NCBI GenBank assembly: GCA_021203185.1
Contig: JAJQBR010000099.1
Location: forward strand, 1 to 37,846
From: Clostridiales bacterium
Lineage (GTDB): Bacteria; Bacillota; Clostridia; Oscillospirales; Oscillospiraceae
Length of the DNA stretch: 37,846 bases
Direction: 5' to 3'
A program made the translations under genes and the position numbers. A model generated the notes under the pieces. That model made no database searches and was not told where the DNA came from. It worked only from the letters and a program-made list of their open reading frames with translations. Position 1 is the stretch's first letter. Every line of letters starts with the position of its first letter. Of this stretch, positions 1 to 8,408 are shown piece by piece.

Positions 1-6
1 CTTTCT

Positions 7-522
7 TTATTTGAAGAATTTGAAGGTGTTGCACTTCGTATTGTAACCTACCGTCTTGCCCAGCCCCGGCGGGGAGAGCAGCAGCGTGGACACGGTTCCC
101 TCCGCCCGAAACACCTGCTCCGCCGCCTCCCAGCCGATGCCCTGGACCGGGTGGGCAATGCGGAGGCACAGGGAGGACAGCGCCCGGTAGCCGTGAATTT
201 TGCCATTCCGCAGGTCCACCGTGCCGGTGACCCCCAGCCGGTGGCCCCCTTTCAGGGGCAAAAAACCCTGACAGAGCTTTTCCACCGCCGCGTGGTAACT
301 GGCGCAGGTGGCAATCTCCAGGGTCAGCCGCAAATCGTCCGCCGTCAGCTCCACGGGCTTTCCCATCAAGAGCACCGGCGTTTCCCGCCCGTCCGCGCCG
401 CAGAGGGCGAATTGCCGCCCCGCCCGCAGCCGCAGTTCCTCCGGGTCCTGCCCGGAGGAGAGTGCTGCCAGACGCAGCTCCCGCGGCAGAAACGCCGCCG
501 CCTGTTCCAAAGGCGTCGCCAA
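7..522 (-). pseudogene. spoIIIAA: Stage III sporulation protein AA, N-terminal part; homology ends just after the Walker A motif (insertion, rearrangement or contig artefact)
   Basis: Protein with EELRLRAGRQ, KGGHRLGVTG and LLLSPPGLGKT resembles SpoIIIAA; expected continuation (TLLRD...) is replaced by VGYNTKCNTFKFFK*. TTG start at 522 preceded by GAGGAGGGGG. Confidence 0.8.
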
Positions 523-625
523 TGTGACCCCCTCCTCGTTGTGGTATGGGACAATCTATGTTTGTGGGCGCAAAAAAAGAACGCGCCGCAGCCTCGCAGC
601 GCATTCTTTTTAAAAAAGATATTTT

Positions 626-868
626 CTGACTATCCCCTGTTCCGCACCCTTGTACCAGAAACCCCTCCGCCGTCAAGCGGCACTTCCGGGGCTTTGCCCC
701 TCCCTGCCCTTTCAGGGGAGGCAAGAGGGGTGGTCAGTTACAAGATGGAAGCATTTTGCAAAAAGCCTGTGCTATACTGGGTAAAGATGCAGGCTAAATA
801 AAAAATACTGCCACTGACTACTAGCCACTAATCACCAAAAGATGCAGCTGATTCAACAGGACAATCAG
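626..868. repeat. MITE-like intergenic element, copy 1, with imperfect terminal inverted repeats
   Basis: Left end CTGACTATCCCCTGTT; right end reverse complement CTGATTGTCCTGTTGAATCAGC; internal AGAAACCCCTCCGCC and CCCTTTCAGGGGAGGCAAGAGG segments. Confidence 0.55.
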
Positions 869-876
869 ATAAAGTT

Positions 877-1221
877 TTATCGGACAGGGGTGTAGTCGAT
901 TTGAGACGGTTCCCCGGTGGCCTCCAGCTTGAAGATCACCGGGCGCAGCCCGTCGTTGCAGCAGCAAATCGCCACGCCGGGCTTGCGAATCCAATCCCCA
1001 TAATAAAACAGCTCGTTCCCGGCTCCGTGGGCCAGGGCGAACACATATTAGTAGATGGCCTTCCACGCCTCGTCACACAGGCCCTCCGGCTTGGCGTAGT
1101 CCGCGTAAAAGACCTGGCCCTCCCGCAGCATGGGGCAGGCGGTCAGCCCCTCCGCGCCGTATTCTTCCGCCAGCTCTTTGTTCAGCGTGGTTTTCAGCAC
1201 TGTGATTTTGACCTTCTGCAT
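877..1221 (-). pseudogene. TIGR04076-family-like protein interrupted by an in-frame TAA at codon 58
   Basis: Manual translation: MQKVKITVLKTTLNKELAEEYGAEGLTACPMLREGQVFYADYAKPEGLCDEAWKAIY*YVFALAHGAGNELFYYGDWIRKPGVAICCCNDGLRPVIFKLEATGEPSQIDYTPVR*. Same frame on both sides of the stop (1048-1050). Missed by the ORF track. Confidence 0.75.
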
Positions 1222-1223
1222 TC

Positions 1224-1709
1224 TTATTCCTCCTCCGGGTCGGGGACAAACCCGTTCAAATAGTACGATCCCATGGTAAACCGCTTGTCGTAGGTCAGCT
1301 CTTTGCCCAGGCAGGGCAGCGGCTCCCAGGCGTTGGCCGCCTCCTCGCTCTCGAATTCCACCTCCGCGTAGGAAAAGGCCCCGTGGTCTACCTCAGAACA
1401 CTCCAGCACATGGCCGTCGGGCAGGCGGTAGGCGTGGTAGTTTTTGTGAACCATAGGCCGGTCCAGCATCCCGGCCAGCTCATTGAACTGCTCAGGCTCA
1501 ATGGGGGTCTCTACCTCGTGGCGGGACAGGGTGCCTTTGCTCTTGATGCAGAGGATGTAGGTGCAGTCCCCGGTGGCGCAGTTGCGGCTGCGGCGGATGC
1601 GGACGGTGACGGGAACCGTGGCCAGATAGCCCTGGTCGGTCTCCAGGTGGACGATTTCCGGGTAGTCGGTGGGAAAGGCGGTCAGCCAGAATTTGCGTTC
1701 GATTTCCAT
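1224..1709 (-). CDS. CYTH domain-containing protein
   Basis: N-terminal MEIERKFW motif typical of CYTH proteins, basic/acidic tunnel residues; internal ATG at 1709 better than ORF start 1814. Confidence 0.85.
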   Translation of the reverse strand: MEIERKFWLTAFPTDYPEIVHLETDQGYLATVPVTVRIRRSRNCATGDCTYILCIKSKGTLSRHEVETPIEPEQFNELAGMLDRPMVHKNYHAYRLPDGHVLECSEVDHGAFSYAEVEFESEEAANAWEPLPCLGKELTYDKRFTMGSYYLNGFVPDPEEE

Positions 1710-1770
1710 AATGCGCTCCTCGCTTGCAGTTTTTTTCATTGTAGCGAATCTTCCCCTTCCCGTCAAGGGG

Positions 1771-1799
1771 TTGACCGTCGTTTCGTTTGACCTTATAAT
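1771..1799 (+). promoter_or_regulatory. Sigma-A-type promoter for the MocR-type regulator
   Basis: TTGACC-17 bp-TATAAT. Confidence 0.65.
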
Positions 1800-1844
1800 A
1801 GTTTTTGATTCCAACGCATTTTATCAGGTCAAGGAGGCTTCCCC

Positions 1845-3248
1845 ATGCTCACTCCATCTTTAGACAACAGCGCAAAAGAACCCCTCTACGAGCAGCTCTA
1901 CTGGTTCCTCCGCCAGGAAATTGAGACGGGGCGCATCCCCGCCGGAGAGCGGCTTCCCTCCAAGCGAAAACTTGCCAGCGACGCCCATCTCAGCGTGGTG
2001 ACAGTGGAGACCGCCTACAGCCAGCTTGTGGCGGAGGGCTACCTCCGCAGCGAGGACCGGCGGGGGTTTTTCGTCCAGCAGGCAGCCTCCCGCCCGGAGC
2101 AGGCACAGCCCCTGTCTCCGCCGCTGCCCGCTTCTCCCGCGAGACCCAGTTGCCCCTACGACTTCGCCACCAACGCGGTGGACGCGGAGTTTTTCCCCTT
2201 CTCCACCTGGGCCAAGCTGACACGGGAGGTTCTCTCCAGCCGGGACAGCGCGCTGCTTTCCGCAGCCCACCCCCAGGGGGCGCCAGAGCTGCGGCAGGCC
2301 ATCGTCAGCCACCTCTATCACTTCCGGGGCATCCAGGTGCAGCCGGAGCAGATTGTGGTGGGGGCCGGGTCGGAGTATTTACTCTCTCTGCTGGTCCAGC
2401 TGCTGGGCCGAGAGGGGGGCTACGCCGTGGAGGATCCTGGCTATCAGAAAACCGAGCAGATCCTCTCCCACAGCGGCGCGCAGGTGTACCCCATTCCCGT
2501 GGATGAGCAGGGGCTGCGGGTGGACCTGCTGGAGCGGTCCGATGCGCGGGTGGTTCACGTGACGCCATCCCATCACTTCCCGCTGAGCCTGGTCATGCCG
2601 GTGACCCGGCGGCGGGCGCTGCTGGACTGGGCCGCCGCCCAACCGGACCGGTACATCATCGAGGACGACTACGACAGCGAGTTCCGCCTCTCTGGGCGGC
2701 CCATCCCCGCCCTCCAGGGCCTGGATCGGGACGAGCGAGTGGTCTATTTGAATACGTTTACAAAAAGCCTGGCTCCCTCCATGCGCATCAGTTATATGGT
2801 GCTGCCAGCACAATTGGCCCGGCGCTACCAGCAGGAGTTCTTCTTCTACTCCTCCACGGTTCCCTCCTTTGAGCAGTACACTCTGGCGCTGTTCATGGAG
2901 CGAGGCCACCTGGAGCGGCACATCTGGCGCACACGAAAAAATTATAAACTGCGCCGAGATACCCTTTTAAGTGCCGCAAAAGACAGCGGTTTGACCGAAT
3001 TTTCGACCTTTTCCGGTGGCGAAGCGGGTCTGCACCTGCTGCTGAAGGTGCGCACGGCGCGGACAGAGCAGCAGCTTGTGGAAGCCGCAGAGAACGTCGG
3101 TGTCCGGGTCTATCCGCTGCGCCAGTTTTACCGGCTGCCGGTTCCCGCATCGTATATCCCTACCTTCGTCATGGGCTACGCCAGAATGAGCGAGGAGGAG
3201 ATTCAAGAGGCAGTTCACCGTTTGGTGACAGCCTGGAAACCAGCCTGA
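1845..3248 (+). CDS. MocR-type transcriptional regulator (GntR HTH fused to aminotransferase class I PLP domain)
   Basis: N-terminal EPLYEQLYWFLRQEIETGRIPAGERLPSKRKLASDAHLSVVTVETAYSQL; C-terminal IIEDDYDSEFR and YLNTFTKSLAPSMRISYMVLP PLP-site motif. Confidence 0.92.
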   Translation: MLTPSLDNSAKEPLYEQLYWFLRQEIETGRIPAGERLPSKRKLASDAHLSVVTVETAYSQLVAEGYLRSEDRRGFFVQQAASRPEQAQPLSPPLPASPARPSCPYDFATNAVDAEFFPFSTWAKLTREVLSSRDSALLSAAHPQGAPELRQAIVSHLYHFRGIQVQPEQIVVGAGSEYLLSLLVQLLGREGGYAVEDPGYQKTEQILSHSGAQVYPIPVDEQGLRVDLLERSDARVVHVTPSHHFPLSLVMPVTRRRALLDWAAAQPDRYIIEDDYDSEFRLSGRPIPALQGLDRDERVVYLNTFTKSLAPSMRISYMVLPAQLARRYQQEFFFYSSTVPSFEQYTLALFMERGHLERHIWRTRKNYKLRRDTLLSAAKDSGLTEFSTFSGGEAGLHLLLKVRTARTEQQLVEAAENVGVRVYPLRQFYRLPVPASYIPTFVMGYARMSEEEIQEAVHRLVTAWKPA

Positions 3249-3266
3249 ATTTTCGCCCCAAACTTT

Positions 3267-3330
3267 TGACCCTTCACTTTCCATAAGTTGCGACGCACCG
3301 TCGGAGCTTATGGAAAGTGAAATTATTTTT
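3267..3330 (+). terminator. Long hairpin terminator downstream of the MocR gene
   Basis: TTCACTTTCCATAAG...CTTATGGAAAGTGAA stem followed by ATTATTTTTC; inner CGACG/CGTCG pairing. Confidence 0.7.
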
Positions 3331-3459
3331 CACTTTCAACTGTAACATTTTGTTACTAAATTTCTGTTACTTTCCCGAATTTCTGCGGAAAATTCTCATT
3401 TTTTTAGGCATTTTATCTTGTCTAATTTTCCCATTCGTTCAATTTTGTTCAAGTTTTGC

Positions 3460-3488
3460 TTGACAAAAGCCGTTTTTGGGTATATACT
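3460..3488 (+). promoter_or_regulatory. Sigma-A promoter of G5/3D protein gene
   Basis: TTGACA-17 bp-TATACT. Confidence 0.75.
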
Positions 3489-3578
3489 GCAAGAGCGTTA
3501 AGAATTGTAACAAAAATTACAAAGCGTAACCAAATCACAATAGATTTTTTTCTGCTCTTTTTCTGTGGAGGTCTATGT

Positions 3579-4646
3579 ATGATTCAACCGAATACTGCAG
3601 CGGCGGCAAAACGCCTGACGGCTCTTGCTTTGCGTCTTGTCGCCGTCCTTGCCCTCGTGCTGGCGCTGGTTCTTGTGCTGGTCAACCCCGCGAAGGCCAA
3701 AAACGTCTATAACATCCAGGCGGACTCCGACACCTACACCATCGAGACCACGGCGGAAGAGGTGGACGAGGTGCTGGACGAGGCCGGGATTGCTGTCAGC
3801 GCAACCGACACCATCGACACTCAGGAATCTGAGGACGCGGTGGACGTATCCATTACCCGCGCCGAATACGCCACTCTGACGGTGGATAAAACCCTCTCCA
3901 CCGTCCTCCTCCAGGAGGGCGACACGGTGCAGGATGTCCTCTCCCGTTTGAATGTGGAACTGGGCGAAAACGATATCGTGTCCATGGATCTGGATGAGAC
4001 CGTCAGCGGCGGCGACTCCATCGTGGTCAACCGGGTGGAAATCACGTATTATGACGAGACGGAGACTTCCGCCTATGACACCGCCCGCGTGGCCGACCCC
4101 GACAGCTATATCGGCACCGAATACATCAAGCAGGCCGGTGTGGCCGGAACCGTCACCTATACTTATGAGAAGAAAATCATCGACGGCGGCGAACCGATCA
4201 TCACTCTGGTGAACACCGAAACCACCGACATGGTCACCGAAATCACCGCCTACGGCACCAAGGTCTATTTCTCCGGTCTCAGCTCTCTGAGTGCCTCCAG
4301 CGTCTACATGACCAACAAGGACGAGGAACAGGGTACCGTCACCATGTCCGACGGCAGCACCTACAGCTACAGCGAGGTGGAGACTTTCACCGCTACCGCC
4401 TACACCTCCAAGTCCGGCAAGCACACCTCTACCGGGCGTACCGCCCAGGTGGGCGTGGTCGCGGTGGATCCCTCTGTCATCCCCTACGGGACCCGGATGT
4501 ATATTTCCAGCGGCAGCATCGTCTATGGCGTCTGCGTGGCCGGGGACTGCGGGGTCAAGGGTAAGACCATCGACCTGTACTTTGATTCCAAATCCCAATG
4601 CTACTCCTTCGGCCGCCGGAGCTGCACCGTCTACTTCCTGAACTGA
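3579..4646 (+). CDS. G5 and 3D domain-containing cell-wall protein (YabE/RpfB/YocH-like)
   Basis: Signal/TM segment, DUF348-like repeats, G5-like segment, C-terminal 3D motifs (VGVVAVDPSVIPYGTRMYI, DCGVKGKTIDLYF). ATG 3579 with GTGGAGG upstream. Confidence 0.88.
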   Translation: MIQPNTAAAAKRLTALALRLVAVLALVLALVLVLVNPAKAKNVYNIQADSDTYTIETTAEEVDEVLDEAGIAVSATDTIDTQESEDAVDVSITRAEYATLTVDKTLSTVLLQEGDTVQDVLSRLNVELGENDIVSMDLDETVSGGDSIVVNRVEITYYDETETSAYDTARVADPDSYIGTEYIKQAGVAGTVTYTYEKKIIDGGEPIITLVNTETTDMVTEITAYGTKVYFSGLSSLSASSVYMTNKDEEQGTVTMSDGSTYSYSEVETFTATAYTSKSGKHTSTGRTAQVGVVAVDPSVIPYGTRMYISSGSIVYGVCVAGDCGVKGKTIDLYFDSKSQCYSFGRRSCTVYFLN

Positions 4647-4660
4647 AAACGTCCCCTCTC

Positions 4661-4706
4661 CCCTCCCCTGCTGTGACACGTTTCCGGCGGGGGAGGGTTT
4701 TCTGTT
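4661..4706 (+). terminator. Rho-independent terminator
   Basis: CCCTCCCC...GGGGAGGG followed by TTTTCTGTT. Confidence 0.55.
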
Positions 4707-4732
4707 CCGGCTTTGCAGCCGCAGAAAAATAT

Positions 4733-4761
4733 TTGACAAAAGTGGTATTCTATCGTATTAT
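4733..4761 (+). promoter_or_regulatory. Sigma-A promoter
   Basis: TTGACA-17 bp-TATTAT upstream of the hydrolase. Confidence 0.7.
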
Positions 4762-4795
4762 CATGTTATAAACCACAGGCAAGGAGGTCTCTGCC

Positions 4796-5602
4796 ATGAA
4801 AATTGAAACCACTCTCCCCATCAACAACGGAACGGAGCTTTATCTGGTCAAGGACACCGTCACCCGCCCCAGAGCGGTGGTGGTCATCGTCCACGGGCTG
4901 TGCGAACATCAGGGCCGGTATGACTATGTGGCCGCCCGGCTCAACGCCCAGCAACTCAACGTCTACCGCTTCGACCACCGAGGACACGGACGCTCCGGCG
5001 GCAAGCGAGTCTATTACGACAGCTGGACGGAAATCAGCGACGATGTGAACTCCGCCGTGGAACTGGCGACCCAGGAGAACCCCGGCCTGCCCGTCTGCGT
5101 GGTGGGCCACAGCATGGGCGGCTATGCCGTGGCCTGCTTTGCCACCCGGTTCCCCGGCAAGGCGGCGGGCATCGTTCTCTCCGGCGCCCTGACCCGGTAC
5201 AACAACCCGCTGATGGGAGAATTGCCCATCGCGGCCCCGGCGGATGCCTACGTTCCCAACGCCCTGGGAGACGGCGTCTGCTCCGACCCGGCGGTGGGCG
5301 AAGCCTACACTGCGGACCCCTATGTGGAGAAGGAAATTTCCGTGGGCCTGATGAACAGTCTCAGCGGTGGAATCGACTACTTAAAGAAGAACCCCACCCG
5401 GTTCACCGACCCGGTCTTGATTATGCACGGGCAAAACGACGGCTTAGTCAGTCCGTTGGACTCCCTCCAGCTCTACGCGGAAATCGCGTCTCAGGACAAG
5501 GCCCTGCGGGTCTACGCCGGGATGTGCCACGAGATTTTCAACGAGTTCGACAAGGACGAACCCATCGGGGACATGATCGCCTGGCTGAACAAGCATATCT
5601 GA
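4796..5602 (+). CDS. Alpha/beta hydrolase (monoacylglycerol lipase / lysophospholipase-like)
   Basis: VIVHGLCEHQGRYDYVA, YRFDHRGHGRSGG, GHSMGGYA nucleophile elbow, MHGQNDGLVSP, late His CHEIFNE. Confidence 0.9.
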   Translation: MKIETTLPINNGTELYLVKDTVTRPRAVVVIVHGLCEHQGRYDYVAARLNAQQLNVYRFDHRGHGRSGGKRVYYDSWTEISDDVNSAVELATQENPGLPVCVVGHSMGGYAVACFATRFPGKAAGIVLSGALTRYNNPLMGELPIAAPADAYVPNALGDGVCSDPAVGEAYTADPYVEKEISVGLMNSLSGGIDYLKKNPTRFTDPVLIMHGQNDGLVSPLDSLQLYAEIASQDKALRVYAGMCHEIFNEFDKDEPIGDMIAWLNKHI

Positions 5603-5706
5603 CCCTCTCCCCTCCCCCGCTGAGATTGGAATTTTTCCAAGCTGGCGCACCGTGTTTTTTCCACCCGATCAAGTTCCTGGCTCCTTAAAAATTTTCACCC
5701 CGGATA

Positions 5707-5736
5707 TTGACGAAACCCCCCGAATGGTCGTATAAT
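5707..5736 (+). promoter_or_regulatory. Sigma-A-like promoter
   Basis: TTGACG-18 bp-TATAAT. Confidence 0.6.
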
Positions 5737-5845
5737 GAAGCGGCCTGTACTGTGGCTTTTCCCACAGCAGACCGCTTTTCCCGCAACAATCCCCTTTTTG
5801 CGGTTACAATATAGCTACAAACATCATTTTGGAGGTTTTACTGAT

Positions 5846-6865
5846 ATGAAAGGTTTCCACCGACAGCTCACTGCGCTGCTTCTGGCGTTTTCCCTCTGTC
5901 TCTCCCTACTGTCCGGCTGCGCCGGGAGCGACAGTTCCGCTTCTTCTGCGGACGCCAGCACCGGGAGCGCCTCTGCCGAGGCCAGCGCCGCCGCAGAGGT
6001 TACGGAGGGCGATACCAGCGCAGACAGCGACCCAGCCGACGCTTCCGACAGCGCGGACAGTTCCGAGGGTGCGGACGCGGAGGAGACCGGCGTGGTTCCC
6101 GGCACCTACGACTACACCGTGCAGATGGACGTGACCAACGTGGACTTCGATGCCCTCAGCGCCCTGAGCAATGAGAGCCTGTCCTACGGCTTCAGCAACG
6201 CCAACCGGGACGAGTTGAACCGGCCCGATGGCATCTACTACTATGACAGCTACTACAGCCAGTACAACGGCTACACCCACATCGACACTGAGGAAAAAAT
6301 CATCTACCTGACGATGGACGAGGGATATGAAAACGGCTGCACGCCGGACATTCTGGACACCCTGAAAGAGAAGGGCGTCACCGCCGTGTTCTTCATCACC
6401 AAGCAGTTTTATGATGAGCAGCCCGCGCTGGTGCAGCGCATGATCGACGAGGGCCACATTGTGGGCAACCACACCTGCGCTCACCCCTCCGGCGGAATGC
6501 CCCAGCTGGGGGCCGAGGCCGAGTACGAGGACATTAAAACCCTGAACGACCTGGTCTATGACACCTTTGGCTATCAGATGAAGCTGTTCCGGTTCCCGGA
6601 GGGCGTGGCCAGCGAGCAGGCCGTGGCCCTGCTGAATCAAATGGGTTATAAGAGCGTGTTCTGGTCCTTCGCCTATAAGGACTACGATACCGAGAACCAG
6701 ATGGACCCGGACGAGGCTCTCAACGCCTGTCTGGAGTACCTGCACCCCGGCGCGATCTACCTGCTCCACGCGGTGTCCACCACCAATTCGGAGATTCTGG
6801 GCGACTTCATCGACGGCGCACGGGAACAGGGCTATGAGTTCGGCGTGTTCCCGGTGGAGGATTGA
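5846..6865 (+). CDS. Lipoprotein polysaccharide deacetylase, PdaA (delta-lactam biosynthetic de-N-acetylase)-like
   Basis: Lipobox LSGC; NodB-like IIYLTMDEGYENGCTPDILDTLKEKGVTAVFFIT and GNHTCAHPS; GGAGG before ATG 5846. Confidence 0.85.
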   Translation: MKGFHRQLTALLLAFSLCLSLLSGCAGSDSSASSADASTGSASAEASAAAEVTEGDTSADSDPADASDSADSSEGADAEETGVVPGTYDYTVQMDVTNVDFDALSALSNESLSYGFSNANRDELNRPDGIYYYDSYYSQYNGYTHIDTEEKIIYLTMDEGYENGCTPDILDTLKEKGVTAVFFITKQFYDEQPALVQRMIDEGHIVGNHTCAHPSGGMPQLGAEAEYEDIKTLNDLVYDTFGYQMKLFRFPEGVASEQAVALLNQMGYKSVFWSFAYKDYDTENQMDPDEALNACLEYLHPGAIYLLHAVSTTNSEILGDFIDGAREQGYEFGVFPVED

Positions 6866-6884
6866 ACATCAAAATGAACAAGCG

Positions 6885-6989
6885 AACCCCCCACGCTTTC
6901 CCTCGCGGGACAGCGTGGGGTACTTTTGTCTCATCCTCTACGGTGGAAAATTTGGTCATTGCACATTGCTCATTGCAAATTGCTAATTG
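6885..6989. repeat. Intergenic repeat: hairpin CCCCACGCT...AGCGTGGGG plus ATTGC-type repeat array
   Basis: CATTGCACATTGCTCATTGCAAATTGCTAATTG; related arrays near 24250, 24374, 30698, 30816 and 34001. Confidence 0.6.
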
Positions 6990-6990
6990 T

Positions 6991-7860
6991 TTACGCGTTG
7001 TCCACCTCCGCGCCTGCGTCCAGTTCAAGGCCAAACTCCCGCATGGCGTCCATAATGTGACTGGTGCTGACATCCCGGAACTCCGGCTCCCCAAACACGG
7101 AGAACAGCCACTCCACGCTCATGTCCAGCCATTTTTCCACATGAGGGCTTAGGACCTGACTGGAGCCGTTGGCGCTGGTGGGATTGGCCAGACTGTACCC
7201 GTGGGGGCCTTTCTGGAACAGGTGGAACTCACACAGCAGCCCGTGGTCGTCGTAGGCGGCGACCAGGTCTAACGCCATGCGCCGGGTCAGCGTGTCCTCG
7301 CCGGTGGTGAACACGAACAGGGGCGGCGCGTCCTCTGTCACCAGGGGCGTCAGGTCCAGCCACCGGGCCTCCTCCGGCGTGGGTTCGTCCTTGCCGGTCA
7401 GCAGGCGGCACATCAGCGTGTTGCCGTCCATGACCAATTTCGTGGCGGGGTAGCCCAGAATCAAGCCGTTGGGCTTCTCCTGCCCCAGCAGACCTCCCGC
7501 CAGGGCCAGGTGTCCCCCGGCGGAGAAGCCGCAGGCCAGAATCTTCGCCGGGTCGATGTTCCACTCCTCCGCGTGGGCGCGAATGAGGCCGATGGCCCAG
7601 TCCAGTTCCCGCAGCGGGGCGAAACCCGCCGCATCCCAGCCCAGGGAGTAGCGCAACACAAAGGCGTGGAGGCCCTTGGCGGCGTAGGCCAGGGCCACCG
7701 GCTCCGCCTCCCGCGGGGAGAGGTAAAGATAACCGCCGCCGGGACAGATCACCACCGCCGGGCGTTTGCTCTCCTGGCCCAGTTTTAGGCTGCTGTCCAG
7801 CAGGTAGCCCTCTAACATGACCTTTTCCCGCTCCGGGTGGGGAATTTGTACTGTTTTCAT
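6991..7860 (-). CDS. Alpha/beta hydrolase / acetyl esterase
   Basis: AVVICPGGGYLYLSPREAEPVALAYAAKG oxyanion motif, CGFSAGGHLA nucleophile elbow; ATG 7860 with AGAGGTG upstream. Confidence 0.88.
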   Translation of the reverse strand: MKTVQIPHPEREKVMLEGYLLDSSLKLGQESKRPAVVICPGGGYLYLSPREAEPVALAYAAKGLHAFVLRYSLGWDAAGFAPLRELDWAIGLIRAHAEEWNIDPAKILACGFSAGGHLALAGGLLGQEKPNGLILGYPATKLVMDGNTLMCRLLTGKDEPTPEEARWLDLTPLVTEDAPPLFVFTTGEDTLTRRMALDLVAAYDDHGLLCEFHLFQKGPHGYSLANPTSANGSSQVLSPHVEKWLDMSVEWLFSVFGEPEFRDVSTSHIMDAMREFGLELDAGAEVDNA

Positions 7861-7938
7861 CTTGTTTCGCACCTCTTTTAAACGCAATTTGAACGGTTTT
7901 CGGATGGTTTTCCGTCCCGAAAAGTCCACAGGAAAGGC

Positions 7939-7989
7939 AAAAAAAGAGCTGACCCAAACCGTACTTACTTTCTGGTCTGGGTCAGCTCT
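7939..7989 (-). terminator. Strong intrinsic terminator ending the leader/small transcript upstream of the esterase
   Basis: Minus strand GAGCTGACCCA...TGGGTCAGCTC followed by TTTTTTT. Confidence 0.85.
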
Positions 7990-8279
7990 CTGCTATTTTG
8001 AAATCAAGCACCATAACCATTTCCTCACTTTCACTGGCACGGCTGGGCAGCAAACCCATCAATGGAGCTTCTGTGAACAGGATACCTCGCAACCGCCACA
8101 CCTGCGCTGGATTACCTCCCTCAGTCTCAGCAGGGGAAAGAGTTACCACGGGAATCTTGTGACTTCGCGCTGTATCAAATGGAAGGAACATCATCGGCGA
8201 TCTTAGAACACAGGACAGCCGCCGGAACACCGCCCCTTAAGAGAAAGAGTACTCTCGGTTTCTCTCACTTCTTTTTGTT
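7990..8279 (-). other. Putative small transcription unit (leader RNA, sRNA or small CDS)
   Basis: Promoter at 8286-8314, 5' hairpin at 8240-8270, terminator at 7939-7989; contains a small ORF (7982..8230) whose stop lies at the terminator edge. Confidence 0.5.
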
Positions 8280-8285
8280 GAGTAT

Positions 8286-8314
8286 AGTATAACAGCCCTC
8301 GCCTTATTTGTCAA
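8286..8314 (-). promoter_or_regulatory. Consensus sigma-A promoter
   Basis: Minus strand TTGACA-17 bp-TATACT. Confidence 0.8.
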
Positions 8315-8408
8315 GCACTTTTTCAAAGATTTTTTATTTTTTCTTTTACCTTGTTGAAAAGCGATACCCGGCAGAGAGGGCGCTTGTCCTCCCCACCGGG
8401 GTAGTCTC

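Noticed and set aside
151-801. 216-aa + strand ORF over spoIIIAA
   Set aside because: Antisense to spoIIIAA and continues into the intergenic repeat; only its possible link to the left junction is of interest.
821-1066. ORF MEGHLLICVRPGPRSRERAVLL...
   Set aside because: Out-of-frame reading of the interrupted TIGR04076-like gene at 877-1221 plus the adjacent repeat.
6807-7152. ORFs 6807..7094 (-) and 6862..7152 (+)
   Set aside because: Built from intergenic hairpin/ATTGC repeats and ends of flanking genes; typical spurious repeat translation.
8080-8160. TPP-riboswitch-like fragments on the minus strand (GCTGAGA, AATCCAGCGCAGG)
   Set aside because: The required ACCTGATCTGGATAATGCCAGCG block is not present as a whole and the P1 stem is not evident; likely coincidence.
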